This document shows positions 1 through 9,065 of a stretch of 64,000 bases of DNA, one piece after another (position 1 is the first letter of the stretch; each line of letters starts with the position of its first letter). Position numbers and translations under genes: made by a program. This stretch comes from Gordonia asplenii (lineage in GTDB: Bacteria; Actinomycetota; Actinomycetes; Mycobacteriales; Mycobacteriaceae). Below the pieces are notes generated by a model that worked only from the letters and a program-made list of their open reading frames with translations, searched no databases and had not been told where the DNA came from. Location: positions 62,001-126,000 of the forward strand of contig NZ_JABBNB010000006.1 of the NCBI RefSeq assembly GCF_012933505.1, given 5' to 3'.

Positions 1-141
1 TTCATCGAGTCTGTCCAGGCAGGTGCCGCATCCTTCGCCCGCGCCGCAACGATCCCCGATGGCGTCGACGCTGTCGGCGCCATCGTCGAGGTAACTGTTG
101 ACTTCTTCCTCGGTCACACCGCGGCAAATGCATACGAACAT
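1..141 (-). CDS. bfd: Bacterioferritin-associated ferredoxin-like [2Fe-2S] protein (partial, 3' end outside window)
   Basis: Only the N-terminal 47 residues are inside the window; the rest runs off the left edge. Cysteines C4 and C6 (CxC) and C38 and C41 (CxxC) have the spacing of the BFD [2Fe-2S] fold, in which four cysteines bind one cluster. Family members deliver electrons to bacterioferritin so that stored iron is released. The ATG at 141 is chosen because GGAGGA lies 10 nt upstream. An iron box begins 25 bp upstream of the start, so iron-responsive IdeR/DtxR control is likely. C32 is an extra cysteine. Assignment to the BFD family is firm; the partner ferritin is not in the window. Confidence 0.85.
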   Translation of the reverse strand, partial: MFVCICRGVTEEEVNSYLDDGADSVDAIGDRCGAGEGCGTCLDRLDE

Positions 142-166
142 GTTGGCAACTTCCTCCGAGCAGATT

Positions 167-181
167 AGGTAAGGATTACAT
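167..181. promoter_or_regulatory. IdeR/DtxR iron box 1
   Basis: The plus-strand sequence AGGTAAGGATTACAT matches 11 of 15 positions of the core AGGTTAGGCTAACCT of the DtxR/IdeR operator. It sits immediately upstream of the leftward bfd start and is followed 20 bp later by a second box. Binding by IdeR is inferred from the match and from the gene it precedes. Confidence 0.55.
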
Positions 182-200
182 AGCGAAGGGTGTCCTGACA

Positions 201-215
201 AGGGTTGCCTTACCT
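201..215. promoter_or_regulatory. IdeR/DtxR iron box 2
   Basis: Read on the minus strand this is AGGTAAGGCAACCCT, matching 12 of 15 core positions of the DtxR/IdeR operator. It lies between bfd (leftward) and the MFS gene (rightward, start 301), about 85 bp upstream of the latter. It could therefore repress either gene or both under iron sufficiency. Confidence 0.6.
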
Positions 216-300
216 TTTGTACGTTTCGGACTTCGGCGCTGTGAACGACCTCACCCACCGAACCGGGAAGAACGCCGCCGTGCGGCCGGTTGGGTAATGG

Positions 301-1557
301 GTGCCCGCATCCATATCCATTGACGCTTCCACCGACCCCACATCGATCAGCCCAGTCAACAGCGCAGCAGCCACGACGATCACCGATCAAGCTCGACGAT
401 CCGCCATGATCGCGATGGCCATGGGCGGTTTCGCGATCGGAACCACCGAATTCGTGGCGATGGGGCTACTGCCCGACATCGCCGAATCGCTGCACATCAC
501 CGAACCGACGGCCGGTCACGTCATCTCCGCTTACGCACTCGGCGTCGTCGTCGGTGCGCCGCTGATCGCGGCACTGACCGCCCGCATGTCGCGCCGCACC
601 CTCTTGGTGGGACTGATGGTCGCGTTCGTCGTAGGCAACGCGGCGTCGGTCATCGCGCCGAGCTACGTCACGCTGATGCTGGCGCGGTTCGCCGCCGGAC
701 TGCCGCACGGTGCCTACTTCGGCGTCGCGGCCCTGGTCGCCGCGCACATCGCCAAGCCCGGCAACCGGGCGAAAGCCGTCGGGCAGGTGATGCTCGGACT
801 GTCGATCGCGAACGTGGCCGGGGTGCCCGTCGCGGCATGGCTCGGTGCACGATTCGGTTGGCGGATCGCATTGGTGCTGGTCGTCGTGATCGGCATCGCC
901 ACCGTCGCCGCGCTGATCCGCAGCCTGCCGTCGTTGCGCGACATGACCGTGACCAACCCGATGACCGAACTCGGCGCCCTGCGTCGTGGTCAGGTATGGC
1001 TGACGCTGCTGATCGGCACGGTCGGCTTCGGCGGGATGTTCGCCTTCTACACCTACCTCAACACGACACTGACCACGCTCGCCGGACTGTCGGCCGGCTG
1101 GGTTCCGTTGGCGCTGGCGCTGTTCGGGCTGGGCATGGTCGCCGGCAACATCGTCGGCGGCATCGCCGCGGACCGCAGCGTCGGCTGGAGTGTGTTCGCA
1201 GCGCTGGCGTCGGTAGCGGTCGCGCTGGCACTGTTCTCCGTCGTCGTGCAGATCGCGTGGCTGGCACTGGTGGTGACCTTCCTCGTCGGCGCTGCGGGGT
1301 CGTCGCTGGTGCCCGGCCTGCAGACTCGGCTGATGGACGTCGCACAGGACGCGCAGACGCTCGCTGCCGCGCTCAACCACTCCGCCCTCAACATCGCCAA
1401 CGCGCTCGGCGCCTGGCTCGGCGGGGCGGTGATCGCCGCCGGACTGAGCTACCGCGCGCCGTCGCAGGCGGGGGTGCTGCTCGCTCTCGCGGGTCTCGTC
1501 GTGCTCGGCATCGCCGTTGTCACGAGTCGGCGGAGCGGACGACCCGTCGCGGCGTGA
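301..1557 (+). CDS. MFS transporter, DHA1 (AraJ/Cmx-like) family
   Basis: A 418-residue major facilitator superfamily protein with about 12 hydrophobic helices between residues 35 and 412. The first helix carries GTTEFVAMGLLPDIA, typical of the AraJ/YdhP/Cmx drug-efflux branch. A basic ARMSRRT loop follows helix 2 near residue 95, matching the conserved inter-helix motif of these proton antiporters. The likely role is proton-coupled export of a small hydrophobic compound; the substrate cannot be read from sequence. The GTG at 301 has no strong ribosome-binding site, and an in-frame ATG at residue 35 (position 403) is a plausible alternative that removes a non-conserved, disordered N-terminus. 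Iron boxes lie upstream. Confidence 0.85.
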   Translation: MPASISIDASTDPTSISPVNSAAATTITDQARRSAMIAMAMGGFAIGTTEFVAMGLLPDIAESLHITEPTAGHVISAYALGVVVGAPLIAALTARMSRRTLLVGLMVAFVVGNAASVIAPSYVTLMLARFAAGLPHGAYFGVAALVAAHIAKPGNRAKAVGQVMLGLSIANVAGVPVAAWLGARFGWRIALVLVVVIGIATVAALIRSLPSLRDMTVTNPMTELGALRRGQVWLTLLIGTVGFGGMFAFYTYLNTTLTTLAGLSAGWVPLALALFGLGMVAGNIVGGIAADRSVGWSVFAALASVAVALALFSVVVQIAWLALVVTFLVGAAGSSLVPGLQTRLMDVAQDAQTLAAALNHSALNIANALGAWLGGAVIAAGLSYRAPSQAGVLLALAGLVVLGIAVVTSRRSGRPVAA

Positions 1558-1587
1558 GTTGTCACACCCCTTGGGTAGCGTGGTGGC

Positions 1588-2442
1588 GTGCCAATCATCA
1601 CCACGGTCAACGTCAACGGAATCCGCGCGGCGGTCAAGCATCGTAACGATCGCAATCACGGTCTGCTCCCTTGGTTGGCCGCATCTGACTCCGATGTCGT
1701 TGCGCTGCAAGAGGTTCGGGCCACCGAAGCCGAGGCGCGCGACGCGTTGGCGCCGGCCCTCGACGACGGCTGGCACCTGGTGATGGACTCCTCGTCGGTG
1801 AAGGGACACGCCGGCGTCGCACTGCTCAGCCGCGTCGAACCGAGCGTCGTTCGGGAGGGCATCGGTAGCGCGGAATTCGACGCCGCCGGCCGCTACATCG
1901 AGGCGGACTACCTGCTGCCGGGCTCGTCGGAGCCGATCACCGCGGGCAGCCTGTACCTGCCGAAGGGGGCGGTCGATCCCGCGCTGACGCCGAAGGCGAC
2001 CGAGAAGGACGCGGAGAAATTCGAGGAGAAGAAGCGGTTCCTCGCCGAGTTCGCCGATTTCCTCGGGCGTCACGCGGCGTCGGGACACGACGTCGTGGTC
2101 GGCGGCGACTGGAATATCGCGGCCGCCGAGAACGACATCAAAGCGTGGAAGACCAACAAGAAGAGTCCCGGCTTTCTGCCGCATGAGCGGGACTGGCTGG
2201 CCGGACTGTTCGCCAACGGCTGGCACGATGTGCTGCGCGAGCTCGTCGGCGACGAGCCCGGCCCGTACTCGTGGTGGTCGTGGCGCGGCAAGGCCTTCGA
2301 CAACGACTCCGGGTGGCGCATCGACTTCCACCTCGCTACCGATTCGCTGGCGCGGCGTGCCGTCAAGTCGTATGTCCACCGGCCCGACGCCTACGACCTG
2401 CGCTGGTCCGACCACGCGCCGGTGACCACCGTCTTCGGCTGA
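1588..2442 (+). CDS. xthA: Exodeoxyribonuclease III
   Basis: A 284-residue member of the ExoIII/APE1 endonuclease-exonuclease-phosphatase family. It cleaves the phosphodiester 5' of abasic sites and trims 3' ends during base excision repair. The family's catalytic set is visible: N8 in VNVNGIRAA, E42 in LQEVR, D174 and N176 in GGDWNI, D246 in WRIDFH, and the D275-H276 pair in SDHAPV. Length is normal for the family. The GTG at 1588 places the first beta strand right at the N-terminus, as in homologues. It lies 64 bp upstream of trpS, in the same direction. Metal-dependent nuclease activity is well supported. Confidence 0.93.
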   Translation: MPIITTVNVNGIRAAVKHRNDRNHGLLPWLAASDSDVVALQEVRATEAEARDALAPALDDGWHLVMDSSSVKGHAGVALLSRVEPSVVREGIGSAEFDAAGRYIEADYLLPGSSEPITAGSLYLPKGAVDPALTPKATEKDAEKFEEKKRFLAEFADFLGRHAASGHDVVVGGDWNIAAAENDIKAWKTNKKSPGFLPHERDWLAGLFANGWHDVLRELVGDEPGPYSWWSWRGKAFDNDSGWRIDFHLATDSLARRAVKSYVHRPDAYDLRWSDHAPVTTVFG

Positions 2443-2494
2443 ATGGGTGCCCGGAGGAGGCCGATCCGCTCGAATCGCCGGCTTCGGCATCTGA

Positions 2495-3511
<1,017 letters not shown>

Positions 3512-3513
3512 TC

Positions 3514-4587
3514 ATGCCAGACCGCGTCAAGCAGTGGGTCATGCATCTCGTCGAGGTGTGCAAAGCTCTCTTGGCGCGGGTGCGCGCCCGGTTCGGGCTG
3601 ATCGACCACGGGATGAAAACGCAGGAGCGCTATACCGTCGAGCAGGGCAATGTGTTCGCCGCCAGCCTCACCTACCGCACCGTGCTGGCGTTGGTGCCGG
3701 TGATCATGGTCGCCTTCGCCATCGGCGGTTATGTGCTGGCCTCGCGGCCCGACGTGATCGCGTCGATGCAGCAGTCGATCGTCAACTCGGTGCCGGGTGA
3801 CCTCGGCACGCAGCTCAACAAGATCATGACGTCGGCCATCGAGTCGCGCGCGACAGTCGGTGTGATCGGCCTGCTCGCGGCGGCGTTCACCGGCATCGGC
3901 TGGATGACGGCGCTACGCGGCGCGCTGACCCAGATGTGGGGTGGGCAGCCCGAACGCAACGCGGTGCTGTCGAAGGTCTTCGACCTCGGCATGTTCCTGC
4001 TGCTCGGGCTGGCGTTTCTGGTGACCGTCGCCATCTCGGCGCTCGGCGACGGCCGACTGCTGCGGCCCATCCTGTCGTGGGTGGGATTGTCCGGCGAGGG
4101 CTGGGTGCCCTACGTCGTCAAGATCATCGCGTATGTGGTGTCGATCAGTGCGAGCACCGTGTTGTTCACCGTCGTCTTGTCGAAGATTCCGCTGGTGGAC
4201 TTGCCTTTTCGACGGGCACTGATCCCCGGACTGGTGGTCGCCGTGGTTTTCGAGGTGGTCAAGGCTGGCGCGGGCATCTACTTCTCATCGGTCACCAGCA
4301 GCCCGGCGGGCGTCGCGTTCGGCCCGATCCTCGGCCTCATGGTGATCTCCTACCTGGCCGCGCGAATCCTGTTGTACGCGAGCGCGTGGTGCGCGACGGC
4401 CGCCGCGAACGAGGAGTTGCAGATCCCCGACCAGGCCGATGCGACGCCGCCGCCGGTGCGATTGTCACCGGTCTACGACGTGCACCCGATGCCGGATCCG
4501 AAGACCGTGCTGGCTGGCGTGGGAGTGGGTGCGATCGTCGGGTACCTGTGGCGGGCGCGACGTCGGGATGAGCGGCTCGGTCCCTGA
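3514..4587 (+). CDS. yhjD: YihY/BrkB-family inner-membrane protein (YhjD-like)
   Basis: A 357-residue polytopic membrane protein of the YihY/virulence factor BrkB family. About six hydrophobic helices lie between residues 50 and 290, after a short basic amphipathic N-terminus. The GNVFAASLTYRTVLALVPV segment near residue 45 is the conserved first-helix signature. The cytoplasmic C-terminal tail (about residues 295-357) is proline- and arginine-rich and ends in a short glycine/valine hydrophobic stretch. Function in the family is unsettled; transporter and envelope roles have been proposed. The gene starts 2 nt after trpS, so co-transcription is expected. Confidence 0.85.
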   Translation: MPDRVKQWVMHLVEVCKALLARVRARFGLIDHGMKTQERYTVEQGNVFAASLTYRTVLALVPVIMVAFAIGGYVLASRPDVIASMQQSIVNSVPGDLGTQLNKIMTSAIESRATVGVIGLLAAAFTGIGWMTALRGALTQMWGGQPERNAVLSKVFDLGMFLLLGLAFLVTVAISALGDGRLLRPILSWVGLSGEGWVPYVVKIIAYVVSISASTVLFTVVLSKIPLVDLPFRRALIPGLVVAVVFEVVKAGAGIYFSSVTSSPAGVAFGPILGLMVISYLAARILLYASAWCATAAANEELQIPDQADATPPPVRLSPVYDVHPMPDPKTVLAGVGVGAIVGYLWRARRRDERLGP

Positions 4588-4607
4588 CTTCTGCGCTTAC
4601 CCGACCG

Positions 4608-4660
4608 TCTGAGGGCACCATCCCCCCGGACCGACCTGTGTTGTCAGAACACGGGGTCAT
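4608..4660 (+). repeat. Direct repeat, left copy, flanking the DUF559 gene
   Basis: About 54 nt beginning TCTGAGGGCACCATC and ending in CAGAACACGGGGTCATC. It is roughly 70% identical by eye to 5568-5622, in the same orientation. It overlaps the stop codon of the leftward DUF559 gene, so the pair brackets that gene exactly. Shared blocks include GAGGGC, CCGGA/TCGGA and TCAGAAC. Confidence 0.5.
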
Positions 4661-5481
4661 CGAGGCGCGATCCGTGTCCGTCGTCGATGGCGATCGACGC
4701 GGGTGATGGCGCGGATCTCGGCAAGAACTTCAGGCCAGTGGTTGAGCACGTCGACGAAGTCGATGCGGATGACAAGCCACCCGCCGATCTGTGACCAGCG
4801 GTCGCGCCGATAGTCGTTGCGCCGCTGGCGAGGCGAACTGTGATAGCCCTCGGAGTCACATTCGATGATGAGACGGCCGATCACCAGATCGACCCGCCCG
4901 ACCTTCGGAATGTAAACCTGGCAGTGCACTCGAAAGCCCAACGACTGCAACCGAAGTCGTGCGAAGGTCTCGGTACCCGACTCGGCGCGGCCATTGGTTC
5001 GATCGAGCGCGCGTCGCACCTCGGACGGCACGTGGGGCCAGGCGGCGAGCAGTTCGTCGACGGTGACGAGGCGTCGATTCAGGGCGCTGTCGACCGCAGC
5101 GATCCACTCCTCGGTGGACATGCAGTGGTACGCACAGGCGAACGCGGCGGGCAGGGCATCGACCGGCTGATCTGTCGGCGGGACGGGACCGAACGGGTGA
5201 CAGCGTCTGACGCCCGCGGTTTCGCCGTGGCGACTCAGCCGCACGTGCAGCCCCGGGCAGCAGTTCTTGGCGACCCAGATGCCGTACATGCGTAGAGCAG
5301 ATACGCAGCTGAGTACGCCACCCGCGCGCACCGCGGCGACGACGGTCGGGTCGGCGCCTGCCGCGGCGTACCACCCGGGGCGCAGTGGGTTCAGGTCGCC
5401 GCGCTGCGTCGCCTTGCGGATATCCCAGTCGGTAGATCCGCGAGCTTTGAGCTGTTTGGTTCGATAGACGTGCCAATCCAT
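4657..5481 (-). CDS. DUF559 endonuclease-like protein with AbiEi-type N-terminal region
   Basis: A 274-residue protein. The N-terminal ~100 residues resemble the winged-helix region of AbiEi-like antitoxin proteins (RxxGWYAA near residue 35). The C-terminal ~110 residues form a DUF559/Vsr-like PD-(D/E)XK nuclease domain, with candidate catalytic residues E171, D198 in VDLVIG, E207 and D209 in IIECDS, and H214. Such genes are common and scattered in actinobacteria and their role is not established; DNA repair, restriction or mobile-element functions are possible. No partner toxin gene is adjacent. The ATG at 5481 lies 8 nt downstream of a SigM-type promoter, so the mRNA is probably leaderless. 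The gene is bracketed by imperfect direct repeats, suggesting it moved as a unit. Confidence 0.75.
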   Translation of the reverse strand: MDWHVYRTKQLKARGSTDWDIRKATQRGDLNPLRPGWYAAAGADPTVVAAVRAGGVLSCVSALRMYGIWVAKNCCPGLHVRLSRHGETAGVRRCHPFGPVPPTDQPVDALPAAFACAYHCMSTEEWIAAVDSALNRRLVTVDELLAAWPHVPSEVRRALDRTNGRAESGTETFARLRLQSLGFRVHCQVYIPKVGRVDLVIGRLIIECDSEGYHSSPRQRRNDYRRDRWSQIGGWLVIRIDFVDVLNHWPEVLAEIRAITRVDRHRRRTRIAPR

Positions 5482-5487
5482 ACGAAC

Positions 5488-5520
5488 TTGGACGCGCCGA
5501 CGAGGGCTTATGGTTCCATC
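5488..5520 (-). promoter_or_regulatory. SigM-type ECF promoter, copy 1 (DUF559 gene)
   Basis: Read leftward: GATGGAACC (5520-5512), a 16-nt spacer, then GCGTCCAA (5495-5488). Three other copies in the window have a 15-nt spacer. The interval between GGAAC and CGTC fits the reported mycobacterial SigM pattern GGAAC-N16-18-CGTCR, except for C at the last position. The ATG at 5481 follows the -10 element by 8 nt, implying a leaderless transcript. Confidence 0.6.
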
Positions 5521-5567
5521 GATTTCCGGTGTGTGCGGGCGCGACGATTTCTGTATGCGCAGGGCTT

Positions 5568-5622
5568 TCCGAGGGCGTCATTCCCTCGGACGAGCCGGTG
5601 TAATCAGAACCCAGGGTTCACC
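5568..5622 (+). repeat. Direct repeat, right copy, flanking the DUF559 gene
   Basis: About 55 nt beginning TCCGAGGGCGTCATTCC and ending CAGAACCCAGGGTTCACC; an imperfect direct copy of 4608-4660. It ends directly at the dacB stop codon. The 960-bp distance between copies corresponds to the DUF559 gene plus its promoter. Confidence 0.5.
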
Positions 5623-6933
5623 CTAACGGCGGTTGATTCGCAACCCGGCCGCGGCGAGCAGCAGCGCGACCAGGGCCACCAGTAAGCCGATCAGCAGTCG
5701 CTTGGCCCAGCTGGTCTCCTCGCTCGGTGAGGCAGCACGCTGGACGGTGTCGACGTGTGGCGCCGCGGTCGTCGCACTCGTCGTGGGCACCGTGGTCGTC
5801 GCGCTCGTCGTGGTTGTGCTGCCGCTCGCCTCCACCAACTGCCCGACGGCGTGCTCGGCGGGCGCCGACTGACCGTACTCGAACATCAGCTTCGCCTGAT
5901 CCCAGTAGTCGCTGGAAGTGCGGGTGTTGAGCCCGTACATCATCACGATGAGCACCCTGCGCCCGTTGCGGTCGGCGGCGCCGACGAACGTCTTACGGGC
6001 GTCGTCGGTGAACCCGGTCTTGCCGCCCAGCATGCCGGGGTAGTCGTCGAGCAACAACGCATCCTGCGACTGCATGAGGTAGCCCGGATGGTCTTTGTCG
6101 TCGGGGATCGCCGGGTTGCGCGGATAGCCGGGGAACTGGAACGTCTTCGTCGAGATGATCTGACGGAAGGTGTCGATCTGCATCGCGGCACGGAAGATCA
6201 GCGCTTCGTCGTAGGGCGACGTCGACATTCCCGGAGCGTCCAGGCCCGACGGCGACGCTGCACGGGTATCGAACGCCTGCAACGACTTCGCCGCGTCGTT
6301 CATCTTCGTCAGGGCCTCGGTGGTGCCGCCCAGCTCGCGCGCGAGCGCGCTGGCACAGTCGTTGCCCGACACCATCAGCAGTCCGGTAAGCAGTTCGCGA
6401 ATCGTGTAGCGGCCGCCGGGACCGGTGCCGCAGGAGTCGCCTTCGGTGCTGTAGTCCTCGGCGGTCACCGAGACGGTCTTGTCGAGATCGAGTTCACGCA
6501 GCGACACCAGCGCCAGCAACACCTTGATCGTCGACGCCGGGCGGTACCGTCCGTGCGGGTCTTTCGCGGCGAGTACCTTGCCCGTGTCGAGGTCGGCGAT
6601 CAGCCAGCCGGCCGGAGCCATCGTCGCCAGCGCGGGTGCCGCCGACGCCGTGACGATCCCGCAGCGTGCCAGTTCTTCGCCGCCGACGGTAGGGGAGTGG
6701 ACCGGCAGAGCTGCCGGCACGGTGTCACCCGGTTGGGGCACCTCGGACGTGTCGACGGCGGGCGGCGTGTTGACTTTGTGCGGGCAGTGGTCGGTCGGGT
6801 AGGGCTCGGCGTGAGCGGGCACCGGCGCCCATCCCACCACCCCGCAGAGTGCGGCGACGGCGACCACGATCGCGATCCTCATTCGCAGCGTCGTCGTCGA
6901 CCGGTGGCGGGGTTGCGCTGTGACGTGGCTCAT
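5623..6933 (-). CDS. dacB: D-alanyl-D-alanine carboxypeptidase (PBP5-like)
   Basis: A 436-residue serine D,D-carboxypeptidase of the S11 family, which removes the terminal D-Ala from peptidoglycan pentapeptides and so limits 4-3 cross-linking. The N-terminus has a hydrophobic export segment (about 17-42) ending near AHA. The three penicillin-binding motifs are present: S134-T-I-K137, S189-G-N191 and K305-T-G307. A serine/threonine-rich linker (about 355-400) leads to a C-terminal transmembrane helix (about 412-432) with a basic tail, so the enzyme should be anchored with its catalytic domain outside. It is slightly longer than M. tuberculosis DacB1. The nearest gene upstream is the APC permease, 15 bp away and in the same direction. 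Confidence 0.92.
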   Translation of the reverse strand: MSHVTAQPRHRSTTTLRMRIAIVVAVAALCGVVGWAPVPAHAEPYPTDHCPHKVNTPPAVDTSEVPQPGDTVPAALPVHSPTVGGEELARCGIVTASAAPALATMAPAGWLIADLDTGKVLAAKDPHGRYRPASTIKVLLALVSLRELDLDKTVSVTAEDYSTEGDSCGTGPGGRYTIRELLTGLLMVSGNDCASALARELGGTTEALTKMNDAAKSLQAFDTRAASPSGLDAPGMSTSPYDEALIFRAAMQIDTFRQIISTKTFQFPGYPRNPAIPDDKDHPGYLMQSQDALLLDDYPGMLGGKTGFTDDARKTFVGAADRNGRRVLIVMMYGLNTRTSSDYWDQAKLMFEYGQSAPAEHAVGQLVEASGSTTTTSATTTVPTTSATTAAPHVDTVQRAASPSEETSWAKRLLIGLLVALVALLLAAAGLRINRR

Positions 6934-6948
6934 CGCCGGATAGTCTAA

Positions 6949-8463
6949 TCAGTACACGTCGGGAACCTTCACCTCGGTGGATGCGTCGAGTGTCTGGCCC
7001 TTGAAGAACGAACTGTTGTGCGCGCAGCAGGCGAGCATCAGCGGAATGCCCAACACCAACATGCCGACGCCGAGGATGAAGACGCCGCCGACGCCGTGAA
7101 ACGACGTCGAGCCGTAGTCGGGTTTGATCATGTCGACGGCGCTCTTGACGAACGCCCAGGTCATCGCGATACCGCCGAGCAGTGGAAACAGGCCGCGGAA
7201 GAAGAAGTTGCGCGCCGAGGTGAACAACGATCGGCGGAAGTACCAGACGCACGAATACGCGGTGACTCCGTAGTAGAACGCGACCGCGAGGCCGAGCGAC
7301 GCGATCGAGTCGGCGAGGGTGTTCTGGCTCGCGACCGACAGCACCAGGTAGAAGACGAGCGCCGACGCACCCATCACGGCGGTGCCGAAAGCGGGTGTCA
7401 TGTAGCGGGGGTGGACGGCGGCGAACCGGTCCGGGATGGCCTTGTACACAGCCATCGACAGGGTGCCGCGCGCGGTCGGCAGGATCGTCGACTGCGTCGA
7501 GGAGATCGCCGACACGCTCACGGTGAGCAGAAGTGCGCCCGCCATGAATCCGCCGGCCACGGGCTCGCCGAGGATGGTCAGCACGTCATCGACGTTATCG
7601 GGGTTGTTCAGTCCGATGCCGGTGGTGCCGAACCCGGCGAACGACTGTACCGCGTAGGCCACCAGGACGTAGGTCGCGACCAGGATGAGGCAGGTCAGGA
7701 CGGCCGCCTGCCCGGGTGTCTTGGTGGGATCCTTCGTCTCCTCACTGATGGCCAGACACGCGTCCCAACCCCAGTAGATGAAGATGCACAGAATCACTCC
7801 GGCCGCGATCTGCGACTGGCTCAGGCCGCTGGGCCACAACCACGACAGCTGGGGCGAGACCGCTTGTGCGCCCGCGGTTCCCGCGCCGACCTTCACCAGT
7901 GCGAAGATCGACGCGGCGATCAGGACGGTGAACTGGATGAACATCAGCACCGACTGCAGCCGTTCGCTCAGCACGATCCCGCGGATCGCGGTCCACGTCA
8001 TCGCGATGATGAACAGGCAGCCCAGGCCGACCTTGGCCCACAGATTCTCGGCGACGGAATCGAGTCCGAGGAACTTGAGCAGGTACACCGCGGCGATCTC
8101 GGCGACGTTGGCCAGCACGATGATCGCCGAGACGGCCAGCCCCCATCCACCGATCCAGCCGATCCACGGACCGAAAGCCTTTGTGCCCCATGTGAATGTC
8201 GTGCCGCAGTCCGGGGTGTCCTCGGCGAGTTCCTTGTAGGCGAAGGCGACGAGCAGCATCGGGATGAAGGCCAGGACGAAGATCGCGGGCGAGCGTTCGT
8301 GGACCGCGGCGACGACGAAACCGAGGGTGGCCGCGAGACTATAGGCAGGCGCGACGGCACCCAATCCGATGATCACGTTGCCCAGGAGTCCGATCGACCC
8401 GACGGCGAGTCCCTTGTCCCCCGGATTGGTCGGCGGCGTCGCCGTGGATGAGGATTCGGTCAT
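6949..8463 (-). CDS. APC-family amino acid permease
   Basis: About 504 residues with some 12 transmembrane helices. The family signature is the glycine-rich first helix (GSIGLLGNVIIGLGAVAPAYSLAATLG, near residues 22-47), and a helix-6-like motif SEETKDPTKTPGQA at about 232-245, characteristic of APC transporters. The likely role is proton- or sodium-coupled amino acid or amine uptake; the substrate is not assignable. The ATG at 8463 is preferred over a GTG two codons upstream because GGAG lies 7 nt before it. It is followed 15 bp later by dacB in the same direction. The substrate-binding GS/GA motif of helix 1 is intact. Confidence 0.88.
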   Translation of the reverse strand: MTESSSTATPPTNPGDKGLAVGSIGLLGNVIIGLGAVAPAYSLAATLGFVVAAVHERSPAIFVLAFIPMLLVAFAYKELAEDTPDCGTTFTWGTKAFGPWIGWIGGWGLAVSAIIVLANVAEIAAVYLLKFLGLDSVAENLWAKVGLGCLFIIAMTWTAIRGIVLSERLQSVLMFIQFTVLIAASIFALVKVGAGTAGAQAVSPQLSWLWPSGLSQSQIAAGVILCIFIYWGWDACLAISEETKDPTKTPGQAAVLTCLILVATYVLVAYAVQSFAGFGTTGIGLNNPDNVDDVLTILGEPVAGGFMAGALLLTVSVSAISSTQSTILPTARGTLSMAVYKAIPDRFAAVHPRYMTPAFGTAVMGASALVFYLVLSVASQNTLADSIASLGLAVAFYYGVTAYSCVWYFRRSLFTSARNFFFRGLFPLLGGIAMTWAFVKSAVDMIKPDYGSTSFHGVGGVFILGVGMLVLGIPLMLACCAHNSSFFKGQTLDASTEVKVPDVY

Positions 8464-8549
8464 TCCCACGCTCCTTGGATCGTCACAGGTGCGTTGATCC
8501 TATGGAACCGAACGTCGATCGGCGCGGCAATGACCGATTTTGGTTGCCG

Positions 8550-8969
8550 TCACCGGTGCGGTGCGGCGGCGTCAGCGGCCTCGACACAGCGGGCGATCGC
8601 GTGCGCATGGCTGACCCGTTCGCGCGCGACGACTCGTCCGTTCACCGTGATCCGGCAGCCCGCCAGTCCGCCCGCGGACTGCAGATACACCGCGAGATCG
8701 ACCAGCGCGGCGCGAGCCGTGTAGGTCAGTGTCTGCGACCATTCGCCCGACGCCGCGTCGAACGTCACGAGTCGCGGATTACGTTGTGTGCGGGGGTGAT
8801 TCGCGGAGTCGGTCCAGCCGGCCGCAAGGTTGTGCTCGGCGTCGGAGACGAGGGTGATCGCAATGCGGTCACCGCTGGCGGGCGGTGTCGGGGCGGCGTG
8901 CGCCGACGGGACGAGCCCGGCCGTGAGGAGCGCGAGGCTGGTGATCATGGTGGCGAGAAACGTTTTCAT
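8550..8969 (-). CDS. Small secreted protein, possibly MmpS-like fold
   Basis: A 139-residue exported protein. The N-terminus MKTFLATMITSLALLTAGLV and the AHA site near residue 25 form a clear Sec signal peptide with no lipobox. The mature part has alternating hydrophobic strands and two cysteines, in GCRITVNGRVVAR and ARCVEA, a pattern that loosely recalls the secreted beta-domain of MmpS proteins; this is weak. The ATG at 8969 was chosen over an upstream in-frame ATG because it starts the signal peptide and sits 6 nt after a SigM-type -10 sequence, implying a leaderless mRNA. Function unknown. Confidence 0.65.
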   Translation of the reverse strand: MKTFLATMITSLALLTAGLVPSAHAAPTPPASGDRIAITLVSDAEHNLAAGWTDSANHPRTQRNPRLVTFDAASGEWSQTLTYTARAALVDLAVYLQSAGGLAGCRITVNGRVVARERVSHAHAIARCVEAADAAAPHR

Positions 8970-8975
8970 GCGTTC

Positions 8976-9007
8976 TTGGACGCAGCGCAGCCGCGTTTGG
9001 TTCCATC
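8976..9007 (-). promoter_or_regulatory. SigM-type ECF promoter, copy 2 (secreted protein gene)
   Basis: Leftward: GATGGAACC (9007-8999), 15-nt spacer, GCGTCCAA (8983-8976). The ATG at 8969 begins 6 nt after the -10 block. Both blocks are identical to those at 22168-22199 and 37318-37349. It lies just beyond the putative sdh terminator, which fits an independent start. Confidence 0.65.
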
Positions 9008-9017
9008 GAAAATGCGC

Positions 9018-9050
9018 GACGTCCCGCCCGGCGTTGCCGGACGGGGCGTC
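9018..9050 (-). terminator. Rho-independent terminator of sdhCDAB
   Basis: Downstream of sdhB, read leftward, a 15-bp stem (GACGCCCCGTCCGGC against GCCGGGCGGGACGTC, one mismatch and one wobble) closes a 3-nt loop. A short T-rich run (ATTTTC) follows. Its position right after the last sdh gene and before the next promoter supports a terminator. Confidence 0.6.
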
Positions 9051-9065
9051 GAACATGCGAATTCC

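Noticed and set aside
8499..8530. TATGGAACCGAACGTCG, resembling the -35 of the SigM-type promoter
   Set aside because: No GCGTCC at 15-18 nt and no gene start downstream in that direction.
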